DNA from: CAYJBP01 sp964372025
GTDB taxonomy: Bacteria > Bacillota > Dehalobacteriia > UBA4068
DNA: 8,541 nt
Assembly: GCA_964372025.1 (NCBI GenBank)
Contig: CAYJPF010000115.1
Span: 1-8,541, forward strand
Reading direction: 5' to 3'
Shown here: positions 1 to 6,620 of the stretch, in pieces
Layout of the letters: each line of letters starts with the position of its first letter
Position numbering within the stretch: position 1 is the stretch's first letter
Notes under the pieces: model-generated
Told to the model about the DNA's origin: nothing
Database searches by the model: none
What the model saw: only the letters and a program-made list of their open reading frames with translations
Made by a program: the position numbers and the translations under genes

Positions 1-70
1 TAACTTTTTTTTGGGTTTGCTATTGATTTTTCTTAGCAGGTTTTTACAAAAAAAGTACAAGATCTTGAAC

Positions 71-104
71 AAAGGGGCTATCGCTTTTATGTGATAGCCC
101 CTTT
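71..104. terminator. Terminator-like hairpin, first of two near-identical copies
   Basis: A 12-bp stem (AAAGGGGCTATC, 71-82, with its complement at 93-104) closes a 10-nt loop. The U/A tracts on both sides are short and interrupted, so termination strength is uncertain in either direction. About 19 nt of this hairpin recur at 290-308 in the terminator that follows grdD. It may serve a gene lying beyond the left edge of the window. Confidence 0.5.
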
Positions 105-117
105 ATATTGATGGCTG

Positions 118-277
118 TTTTGGCTTTGCCAAAAGGCGCCGGTTTTAAGCCAATTTTCTTTCCTTGCTGCTTTTTTACCTTTATTTTGATTTGCTTGCTT
201 AGTTTTTTAGTTGGCTTAAAACCTTTTTAAGACCTTGGGGCTCTGCCCCAAACCCCGCAATTTTTTGTAAAAAATTG
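118..277. repeat. Non-coding spacer with stacked inverted repeats
   Basis: No gene is supported anywhere in 1-334. Between the two terminator-like stems the spacer holds four self-complementary units. They are a 7-bp/3-nt hairpin at 118-134 (TTTTGGC/GCCAAAA) and a perfect 13-bp inverted repeat (GGTTTTAAGCCAA at 141-153, complement at 211-223). A second 7-bp/3-nt hairpin lies at 235-251 (TTGGGGC/GCCCCAA), and a 9-bp palindrome with a 2-nt loop at 258-277. The 235-251 unit resembles short dispersed intergenic palindromes seen in many Firmicutes, which is an impression from memory, not a search. No transposase, and no flanking target duplication was recognised. Positions 1-70 show nothing beyond AT-rich sequence. 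Confidence 0.6.
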
Positions 278-288
278 AGTAAAACTTT

Positions 289-322
289 AAAAGGGGCTAT
301 CGCTTTTACGATAGCCCCTTTT
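289..322 (-). terminator. Intrinsic terminator after grdD
   Basis: A perfect stem (AAAAGGGGCTATCG at 289-302, complement at 309-322) encloses a 6-nt loop and begins 13 nt beyond the grdD stop. On the minus-strand transcript a GC-rich core is followed by UUUU and then a further U-rich stretch. On the plus strand an eight-T run follows, so it could act in both directions. It marks the end of the grd operon. Confidence 0.85.
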
Positions 323-334
323 TTTTATTTAAGC

Positions 335-1489
335 TTATAAATAATCAGCAGCCTTAAGATGCTCTAAAGCTTGATGATGATCTTCACCGGCTACCATAAC
401 AACCGGCCCGGTGCAACCCATGCCCGAAGAGGCATAGATGCCGTTTTTCCACAAAACCTGTACCGCATCTTCTAAGGAAAGAATTTCGATACCGGGGATT
501 TCCTCGGTAACAACTTTTTCCGGCGGGCAAGCTACGGTTTCAACGGCCTCTTTGGGGGCATTAGCCTCGGCTAAGGCATCCAAAATATCATCTAAACCGG
601 CTTTTTTAGCAGCTGCAAACTCGGCAGCAACCTTGGCCAAAAGTTTACCTTTAGCGCAAGCGCCGGCATACTGAATGGCGCCGGCTACAACCGGTGCACC
701 CGAAGCACGAGAAATAATATTGATAATCCGATCATAGCCCTCGCCTACCCCGGGGCCATAGGCATCGCCTAAAGCCTCGTAGCTACCGCCACTGGTATAG
801 GCCGAAAGCATCTTAATCATTACATTACCGGTTAGGCTATCCATAACCATAATATCGCAAACGCCTTGCAAAAGGTCGTTACCGCGCATTACAACACCGC
901 CATCGGCACGAGCGCTTTCGCTAAAATGGATATCATAACCATTATCTTTTAATTTGCATAAAGAACGCTCTACCTGCCTGGCACCATCAAGGTTTAAAAT
1001 ACCAACCGTAGGGCAAGGATTGCCGCAAGCCTTAGCTACAGCAATACCGGCAATAGTGTTTTTAAGCATGGCAGCTACACGCTCGGTGGCCGAAGTACCT
1101 GTTGTATTGGCAATATAAGCCTTTTTGCCAAAAGCAGGGGTAATTACCCTACCCACTGTAGAAACACCAATCGGGAAGCTATAATGCATAGTTACAGCTG
1201 CGGCCAATTCGCCGCTTAATAACATGGCATCCATTTTTTCATGGGCTTCTTTATCATCGGCAGCCTCGATTACAGTTAAAGCAGTTTGCACATTATTGCC
1301 AATTACCACAACTTCGATCGAGCTATCAGCAGCCTGAGCAAGCTCGGCACCTTTAAGCATTTCGGCAGGGCCATGCTCGCTGCCCAATAAAGTTAGGGCA
1401 ACCTTGGGGCGAGCGCCAAAATTGCCGGTTTCGATACCATCGGCAATTTCGCTAAAAATTTCGGCTATCATTTGCTTTGCATTTTCCAT
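335..1489 (-). CDS. grdD: Glycine reductase complex, protein C alpha subunit GrdD
   Basis: GrdD pairs with GrdC to form protein C. Protein C takes the carboxymethyl-selenoether of GrdA and releases the two-carbon unit as acetyl phosphate (family knowledge). The 384-residue length is normal for GrdD. The N-terminal half has a PlsX-like pattern, including LGSEHGPAEM near residues 35-45. The C-terminal SSGMGCTGPVV carries Cys359, the position I recall being implicated in acetyl transfer in Eubacterium acidaminophilum GrdD. The ATG at 1489 is preceded by AAAGGAG at 1496-1502 with 6-nt spacing. It lies 27 nt after grdC, is the last gene of the operon, and is followed at once by an intrinsic terminator. 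There are no in-frame TGA codons and no signs of decay. Confidence 0.95.
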   Translation of the reverse strand: MENAKQMIAEIFSEIADGIETGNFGARPKVALTLLGSEHGPAEMLKGAELAQAADSSIEVVVIGNNVQTALTVIEAADDKEAHEKMDAMLLSGELAAAVTMHYSFPIGVSTVGRVITPAFGKKAYIANTTGTSATERVAAMLKNTIAGIAVAKACGNPCPTVGILNLDGARQVERSLCKLKDNGYDIHFSESARADGGVVMRGNDLLQGVCDIMVMDSLTGNVMIKMLSAYTSGGSYEALGDAYGPGVGEGYDRIINIISRASGAPVVAGAIQYAGACAKGKLLAKVAAEFAAAKKAGLDDILDALAEANAPKEAVETVACPPEKVVTEEIPGIEILSLEDAVQVLWKNGIYASSGMGCTGPVVMVAGEDHHQALEHLKAADYL

Positions 1490-1516
1490 AGTCGTCTCCT
1501 TTCTTAAGCGATCCGA

Positions 1517-3058
1517 CTACTTCACTAATGAAGAGGCAAAATCACGCATAGCTTCAGCAACCATTTGACGCAAGGCTTCTTTATCACTGCCGCCGGCTTC
1601 TTCTACTTTGCCGGTGTTCTTCTCGATGATAAAGGAAATACCATCAAATAAATTGGTTAAACGGCCTAAGAAAAGGCTGCCTTTACCAACTATCATAACT
1701 CTGTTCAATTCGCCTAGTAAGATCAAATCGCGGGCATGACCCATAAACGGTACGCCGGAAGGAATATGACCCTGAGTAGGTGCAAAACCGGGCATAGCAA
1801 TACGCTCTACCACATCGTTTAGCTCGCTCTTTTCGAACTCTTTGCGCATAACGCCCAAAGCGGCAATCATTTTATAATTGGCCTTAGGAACATCGCCGGC
1901 GCCGGCAGGCTCGGTAATTTCCGGGTTTTGCATTTCTACGCTAAAGGTGTCTACATCGGCAATCTTCATGCCAACCTTGCTTAAAGGATTAGACACAATA
2001 GCTTGCATTACAGCCTGCGGCGAAGCACCGCTGCCAATAGTATGACGGCCCACGATATCGGTACGGATAACAGGGCTTACGCCATCGTTTTCGCCAATAT
2101 GAACAGCAAAAGCGCCCAGCATATCTTCTAAGAGCGGCATGCCTTTTTTAACATGGTCTTTACCGTTCATGCCCAATTTAGCCGAAGCACCACCGGCCAA
2201 AACAACCACATTTTGATATACGCCGGCTTGAACCAAGGCCGAAGCATTAACCAAAGAGTGAGCAGGGCCTGCGCAGAAGCTGCGGGTATCGGAACCGGTA
2301 GCATTTATACAACCGCAAATTTCGCCGATAGCTTTGGCAAAGTTGCCGCCGCCACGCTGATTCATATCACCACAAGCCTCTTCCGAGCACTCGATGATAT
2401 AATCTACTTGTTCGGCTTTTAAATCGGTTTTATCTAAAAGTAATTGCAAAGCAAAAGCAGCAGAAGCTTTGCCTACTAAGTTTTCAAACATAACATGCGA
2501 AGTTAAAGCTTGATCGAAATCATGAGCTTTTTTAACACAACCGATTAATTTATCTTCAAAATAAAAAGGCTCGGCATGTTGATTATTTACTAAATCTTCG
2601 ATGGTAGCGGTATCGGCGGGGTTTTTGTCTAATTTGGCTAAATCTTTCCATTTACCCACAACCGGATGAGCCACTAATTTTTCTTTTACCATAGCTTGGA
2701 AATCGGCTTCCATCACTACTAAATCAAAAACGTCAACGGCTTTAATTAGGCCGTAGAACTCGTCTTCGGGCATAATTTCGCCATATTTACCATCCCTTTT
2801 GGCGCCGGCAAAGCCATTTTCGTACCAAGGGCGCTCAAAGCCATTTAAGGCTTTAGGATGCAAAGTGCCAATATAGGCTTGATTGGGCGGATATTTTACG
2901 GCATCTTCAAAGCTGCGTAAAGCTTTGGGCAAATCTTTTAAATATTCGGCATCGGGGTTAACGCGTCTTTCGTTGGCTTGGGTGGTGCCTTGATGAATTA
3001 AAACATCATTGGCTTGAATTAAAGCATAAGCTGCACCTTTTAGTACAGGATAATTCAT
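1517..3058 (-). CDS. grdC: Glycine reductase complex, protein C beta subunit GrdC
   Basis: GrdC is the second subunit of protein C, which makes acetyl phosphate from the GrdA-bound carboxymethyl group. The protein of 513 residues is full length. Its start MNYPVLKGAAYALI is the characteristic GrdC N terminus. The central region has a condensing-enzyme (FabH/thiolase-like) flavour. SFCAGPAHSLV places Cys262 and His267 where such enzymes carry their nucleophilic cysteine, and glycine-rich stretches follow. The reading frame stays open up to 3121, but I chose the ATG at 3058 because GGAGG (3067-3071) sits 8 nt upstream. The 21 extra residues would also fall inside the terminator-like hairpin at 3090-3122. 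The stop is TAG. There are 79 nt between grdB and this gene. Confidence 0.95.
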   Translation of the reverse strand: MNYPVLKGAAYALIQANDVLIHQGTTQANERRVNPDAEYLKDLPKALRSFEDAVKYPPNQAYIGTLHPKALNGFERPWYENGFAGAKRDGKYGEIMPEDEFYGLIKAVDVFDLVVMEADFQAMVKEKLVAHPVVGKWKDLAKLDKNPADTATIEDLVNNQHAEPFYFEDKLIGCVKKAHDFDQALTSHVMFENLVGKASAAFALQLLLDKTDLKAEQVDYIIECSEEACGDMNQRGGGNFAKAIGEICGCINATGSDTRSFCAGPAHSLVNASALVQAGVYQNVVVLAGGASAKLGMNGKDHVKKGMPLLEDMLGAFAVHIGENDGVSPVIRTDIVGRHTIGSGASPQAVMQAIVSNPLSKVGMKIADVDTFSVEMQNPEITEPAGAGDVPKANYKMIAALGVMRKEFEKSELNDVVERIAMPGFAPTQGHIPSGVPFMGHARDLILLGELNRVMIVGKGSLFLGRLTNLFDGISFIIEKNTGKVEEAGGSDKEALRQMVAEAMRDFASSLVK

Positions 3059-3080
3059 ATTTATTACCTCCAAAATTTTG

Positions 3081-3122
3081 CTAAAAAAGTATGGCAGTGT
3101 GGCAATAGGCCGCACTGCCATA
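3081..3122 (-). terminator. Terminator-like hairpin between grdB and grdC
   Basis: Positions 3090-3099 (TATGGCAGTG) pair perfectly with 3113-3122. After one mismatch, three more pairs (3101-3103 with 3109-3111) close a 5-nt loop. On the minus-strand transcript the stem is followed within two nucleotides by six U residues (3083-3088). That is the form of an intrinsic terminator. It starts 15 nt after the grdB stop and ends just before the grdC ribosome binding site. It may act as a partial terminator, or as a 3' stabiliser of the upstream mRNA, setting grdC-grdD expression below grdA-grdB. Confidence 0.7.
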
Positions 3123-3137
3123 CAAGTTAGTTAATAA

Positions 3138-4421
3138 TTAAAAAACAGTTTGCTCGCTAACTTCGGTTTCCAGAGCCTTTAAGGCCTTGCGTACCAAGCC
3201 TCTGCGCAATTCTTTTTCATCCTCTTGGGTTAATTTAGGATTGCCCAAAGGATAAGGAATAGCAACAGTAGGAACAATACGGTTTGCACCAACCGTTAGA
3301 GAAATGGGCACAACCGTGCACATATGAGCTACCGGGAAACCGGCTCTTTCGATTTCTTTTACCATCGTTGCACCGCAACGAGTGCAGGTGCCTCAGGTGG
3401 AGGTGAGGATAACGGCATCAACTTGATGCTTTTTTAAATCCTCTGCAATTTCGGCAGCAAATTTTTTGGAATTAGCAACCGAAGTACCATTACCAACGGT
3501 GGTATAATAATATTCGTGTAAAGAACCCATTTCGCCTGCTGCTACCAATTCGCGGATTACATCAACCGGCAAAACGCGGTCTAAATCTTCATTGGCATAA
3601 ACAGGGTCATAGCCGCCATGAGCGGTTTCGCCATTTTCGGCGGTGAAGTCATTAATACCTTCTAGGCAATAACGACCATATTTGGAAGCACTGGAGGATT
3701 CGATATGATCGGGGTTACCCTTAGGTACCGGGCCGCCGGAAGAAACCAAAGCAATTTTAGCCTTGGTGATATCTTTAACGGCCGGTTGGGGATCTACCCT
3801 ATCAAAGATAGGCATTGGATATTCGGTAACAAATTCCTCGCCTTTAATCTTATTAACCAGCATTTCCACAGCACGCAAAGAGCCGCGTTTTTCGGCAAAG
3901 TAGTTTTGGCGAATGCCTTTAGGCATATAACCTGTAACTTCAGCACCTTCGGCAATTTGCTTAACGATAGCAGCCATAGCAGGGATAGCTTGGCGCATAC
4001 CGGTAGCTGCATTGGCGGTGGGCACAACATAAGCATAGCGCTTATACATATCGGCACCGGGGTTTTCCTCATACATACCGCTTACCACGGGAATATTAAG
4101 GTTTTCGGAAACGATTTCGGCCACCATGCCGCAAGCCATACCATAACGACCAGCATTAAATGCAGGGCCTGCAACTACGATATCGGGATTATAGCTTTTA
4201 ATCATAGCTAAAACTTCGGCTTTAGTAGCATCAACATTTTCGTTAAAGTAGCTATCACCGCAGATTACGGTACCAACCACTTCAGCTACGCCTTCTAAAG
4301 CGCTATTTAAAGCCATACCGGGGCCGGCAAAGCCATCACGTTTTTCAGGCTTAGTATCGGCTTTGTCTTCGCCGCCGATACCGGCATAGAATTGATTAAT
4401 ATAATGAACTATCTTTAGCAA
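3138..4421 (-). CDS. grdB: Glycine reductase protein B, selenocysteine-containing gamma subunit GrdB
   Basis: GrdB is the substrate-activating selenoprotein of protein B and works with the GrdE-derived pyruvoyl subunits on glycine. An in-frame TGA at 3393-3395 must be read as selenocysteine 343. The frame continues across it without a break, giving ILTSTUGTCTRCGATMVKEI, the family's U-x-x-C-x-x-C signature (Sec343, Cys346, Cys349). The complete product is 427 residues, a normal length. The N terminus LKIVHYINQFYAGIGGE is also diagnostic. The start codon is TTG at 4421, supported by AAGGAGG at 4429-4435 with 7-nt spacing; no nearby ATG is in frame. It lies 21 nt after grdA. Without recoding the gene looks like two ORFs (3393-4421 and 3138-3365). 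Glycine rather than sarcosine or betaine specificity is inferred from the operon and riboswitch. Confidence 0.95.
3365..3381 (-). promoter_or_regulatory. Candidate bacterial SECIS hairpin of grdB
   Basis: A perfect 7-bp stem (TCGTTGC with GCAACGA) with a three-nucleotide GGU loop in the transcript lies just downstream of the selenocysteine TGA. Eighteen nucleotides separate the TGA from the apical loop. A short loop beginning with G at this distance fits the general form of bacterial SECIS elements, which bind SelB. An alternative, weaker fold pairs 3387-3391 with 3370-3374. Function is inferred from shape and position only. Confidence 0.6.
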
Positions 4422-4442
4422 GAACAGCCCTCCTTATAGAGC

Positions 4443-4895
4443 TTAAGCTCCACGATAAGTCGATACTTCGCTATTGATTGTATCAACATCAAGTACCATT
4501 TCCATCATGCCAACTTGTTCTTCATAAATAGCGGCATCAACGTCTTCTTTTAATTCAAAAATATGATAAGCTTTGAGTCCCAACGAGACTCCGGCTAAAG
4601 GACCGGCAAAAGTAGGATCGCCTTGGGATACGGTTTCGGCAGCAAGACCAGCAGCTTCGGCCTCGGCACCGCCGAGAACTACTATTAAGTCTTCTACCCC
4701 GTATTTTTCCGATAATTCTTTGATCCTAGCTTGGTTTTCCAAGTCCATAGCACCAGCTGCAGTTCAGACGAAGCATTCGGTAGTAGAAAAAACTACTTCA
4801 GCGCCGGCAGATTTAACACATTCTTCAATGGCCGGGCCGGGAATACCGTCGCGGTCGCCTAAGATGGCTATTTTTTTACCTTCGAGCATAGTCAT
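4443..4895 (-). CDS. grdA: Glycine reductase selenoprotein A (GrdA)
   Basis: GrdA is the small, shared carrier protein of the complex. Its selenocysteine receives the carboxymethyl group from protein B and hands it to protein C. Oxidised GrdA is then reduced by thioredoxin. The TGA at 4764-4766 is in frame as residue 44 within TTECFVUTAAGAMDLENQ, the conserved C-x-x-U site (Cys41, Sec44). Sec44 is also the position I recall in Eubacterium acidaminophilum GrdA. The full product is 150 residues and begins MTMLEGKKIAILGDRDGIPG. I chose the ATG at 4895 because AGGAGG at 4904-4909 is 8 nt away; the second ATG at 4889 would be 14 nt away. An ordinary ORF caller would start at 4748 and lose the first 49 residues, including the catalytic site. 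The 71-nt gap to grdE is the second largest in the operon. Confidence 0.96.
4730..4743 (-). promoter_or_regulatory. Candidate bacterial SECIS hairpin of grdA
   Basis: The transcript can form CUUGG-AAAA-CCAAG, a perfect 5-bp stem with a 4-nt loop closed by G-C. It begins 20 nt after the selenocysteine TGA, with 25 nt between the TGA and the loop. The distance suits a bacterial SECIS. The stem is short and the loop lacks the GU of better-known examples, so this is weaker than the grdB candidate. Confidence 0.35.
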
Positions 4896-4929
4896 AACCT
4901 TTTCCTCCTTAAATTATTTTATATATTTT

Positions 4930-4949
4930 ATTTATAGAACACTATAAAT
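4930..4949 (-). other. AT-rich hairpin in the grdE-grdA gap
   Basis: A perfect 8-bp stem (ATTTATAG with CTATAAAT) has a 4-nt loop and lies about 20 nt upstream of the grdA ribosome binding site. No U-tract follows, so it is not an intrinsic terminator. It may mark or protect the 5' end of a processed grdA transcript, or be a chance feature of AT-rich sequence. No convincing promoter is seen in this gap. Confidence 0.35.
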
Positions 4950-4966
4950 CTTGAAAACAGCTTAAC

Positions 4967-6253
4967 TTATAAACCTTTGGCGGTTAAATAGTTAAAGCCT
5001 AATTCATTGGTAGCACCGATAATAACTTGGATTTCGGCCACAATCGAGCCATCTTCCTTTAAGCTACCGGCAGCACCACCGGCAATTACATCGGCAACTT
5101 CCGGATAACCGATAACGGTTTCCATAGGCGGCAAGGTAACTACCTGATTAGCATTACCGGCGGTAACCACGGCATCACCGGCCGGGGTAGAATCGGCTAA
5201 AGATTGCGAAGCGCCATCTTGGCCGGCATATTCGTCGGTAATTAATACGGTTTTAACGCCCAAAGCGCTAATTTTATTGCAGTTCATAACGAGGTCGGCA
5301 TCGGGATTACCAAAGCCCTCTTCCGAAATGATAACAGCATCAGCGCCCAATAATTCTACTAATTTAGCAGTCATATTGGAGGAACGCTCTTTATCCATCA
5401 AGGTAACATTTTCATTGGTGATAATGCAACCCAAGAAATTGTAATCTTTGCCATGACGGCTGAACAAATCGGTGATAACCGGGCTGTTCTGATGGATATA
5501 GGTGGGGTTTTTATCGCAAGCAGAAACGCAGTTACCGCTAACAATGGCCCCATCAAAAGCCTCGGTGGGATACATAAAGGTAGGAACAATTTCCTTAACA
5601 TCCACACCATAGTAAAAAGTATTATGCAATAAACCTTGGGTTTGAAGCATATATACATAAACAACTTTGGGTAAATTAGGATATTCCTTAACTTGCTCAA
5701 GTAAAGGTTTGGTTTCATAAACATCTACTTGATCGGGGGTTAATTCTTGAGCAATTTTGCCCAAATAGGTAGCTGCTCTAAAGCCGGCTAAGCGCACGAT
5801 AACCTCGTGCTCATGTTGCTTAATGCCCTCTTTAGGCTCTACTTTAACTACAATATTGCAGGTTTTGGAAAAGGGAGTATAATTAGCCCCTTCGCCTTGC
5901 ATATCAATGATGCCCTCCTGGAAGCCAACAATTTTACCGGTGGTAACAACAGCAGCTCCGGACAAAACATGGGTACGCCCCGAACCTACTTGTTCAACAT
6001 TGCTGATAAAGCCGGGGAACATCCCGCCTTTGCCATCAACCTTAACTCTGGGCTCGATAACATCCTTAACAGGCATAATTCGAACAGATTCACCGGGACG
6101 AGCTAAAAACACCTCTACAGATGCAATACGCTCGTCGGCTGCGGCCTCGGCAATAACTTCATCTTTATTTACATAAAGAGTACCGTTTTTAACCTCGGTT
6201 TGGCCGCCAAACTGAACATCAGTGATTTTAATTAAACCTAATTCTAAGCGCAC
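4967..6253 (-). CDS. grdE: Glycine reductase protein B proprotein GrdE (pyruvoyl alpha and beta subunits)
   Basis: GrdE is made as a 428-residue precursor and cleaves itself to give the two non-selenium subunits of protein B. The new N terminus becomes the pyruvoyl group that binds glycine as a Schiff base (family knowledge). The cleavage signature is visible as AIVSGNCVSACDKN. The expected cut lies between Asn241 and Cys242, leaving fragments of about 241 and 187 residues. Cys242 matches the position I recall for the characterised homologue. The start is GTG at 6253, giving MRLELGLIKI, with AGGAGG at 6261-6266 and 7-nt spacing. It lies 26 nt after trxA and 71 nt before grdA. The paralogues GrdG (sarcosine) and GrdI (betaine) are alternatives, but the operon order and glycine riboswitch favour GrdE. 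Confidence 0.95.
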   Translation of the reverse strand: MRLELGLIKITDVQFGGQTEVKNGTLYVNKDEVIAEAAADERIASVEVFLARPGESVRIMPVKDVIEPRVKVDGKGGMFPGFISNVEQVGSGRTHVLSGAAVVTTGKIVGFQEGIIDMQGEGANYTPFSKTCNIVVKVEPKEGIKQHEHEVIVRLAGFRAATYLGKIAQELTPDQVDVYETKPLLEQVKEYPNLPKVVYVYMLQTQGLLHNTFYYGVDVKEIVPTFMYPTEAFDGAIVSGNCVSACDKNPTYIHQNSPVITDLFSRHGKDYNFLGCIITNENVTLMDKERSSNMTAKLVELLGADAVIISEEGFGNPDADLVMNCNKISALGVKTVLITDEYAGQDGASQSLADSTPAGDAVVTAGNANQVVTLPPMETVIGYPEVADVIAGGAAGSLKEDGSIVAEIQVIIGATNELGFNYLTAKGL

Positions 6254-6279
6254 AACTTCACCTCCTAATTATTTATAAA

Positions 6280-6600
6280 TTAACCAAGCAATTCATCTAA
6301 TTTAGCTTGAACAGCTCCCATTTCAATGCTTTCCTTATCAAAGGTAAAGACTTTTTCGCCGCCTTTATAGAAGGCAAAGGCAGGCAAACCCATAACTTTT
6401 TGAGCAATCGACAAACGCTTATTAGCAGCGGCATCTAATTTGCAAAATTTAGCACGGCCGGCATTTTTTTCGGCAAAAGCTTCTACATCAGGCAAAAGAG
6501 CCATGCAGGGCTCGCATTTGGGGCTCCAAAAATCAACAAAAACTAATTCTTCGGCACCAATAACTTCTTGTTCAAAATTCTCTTTGTTTACTTCAATCAT
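6280..6600 (-). CDS. trxA: Thioredoxin of the glycine reductase operon, atypical CEPC active site
   Basis: This small cytoplasmic dithiol protein of 106 residues carries electrons from the reductase to oxidised selenoprotein A. It has the usual thioredoxin length and layout: VFVDFWSPKCEPC with redox cysteines 29 and 32, then the cis-proline in GLP at residue 73. The canonical W-C-G-P-C is replaced by K-C-E-P-C, so the tryptophan and glycine next to the reactive cysteine are both changed. There is one additional cysteine at residue 53. As I recall, grd-operon thioredoxins of other anaerobes also carry non-standard active sites. The ATG at 6600 has AAGGAGG at 6610-6616, 9 nt upstream. It lies 20 nt after trxB and 26 nt before grdE. 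Confidence 0.93.
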   Translation of the reverse strand: MIEVNKENFEQEVIGAEELVFVDFWSPKCEPCMALLPDVEAFAEKNAGRAKFCKLDAAANKRLSIAQKVMGLPAFAFYKGGEKVFTFDKESIEMGAVQAKLDELLG

Positions 6601-6620
6601 TTTTAATATCCTCCTTATAT

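Noticed and set aside
111..230. A 39-codon plus-strand ORF starting at ATG 111
   Set aside because: It has no ribosome binding site and its sequence is accounted for by the inverted repeats of the spacer; the hydrophobic Phe/Leu-rich translation reflects T-rich DNA.
438..674. A 78-codon plus-strand frame inside grdD
   Set aside because: It is a shadow of the grdD codons with Ala/Ser-rich composition.
3138..3365. A separate 75-residue gene starting MVKEIERAGF
   Set aside because: It is the C-terminal part of grdB after the selenocysteine codon; no ribosome binding site precedes it.
3705..4211. A 168-codon open frame on the plus strand inside grdB
   Set aside because: It lies wholly antisense to a well-supported gene, has no ribosome binding site, and its translation resembles no known family.
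3393..4421. grdB as a pseudogene broken by a premature stop
   Set aside because: The TGA is exactly at the conserved catalytic selenocysteine, and the frame continues with the expected family sequence.
4573..4947. A 124-codon open frame on the plus strand across grdA
   Set aside because: It is antisense to grdA including the selenocysteine site, low in complexity (Ser/Ala/Pro rich) and without start signals.
4896..4966. An internal promoter upstream of grdA
   Set aside because: Several AT-rich TATAAA-like strings occur, but no -35 with proper spacing stands out from the background.
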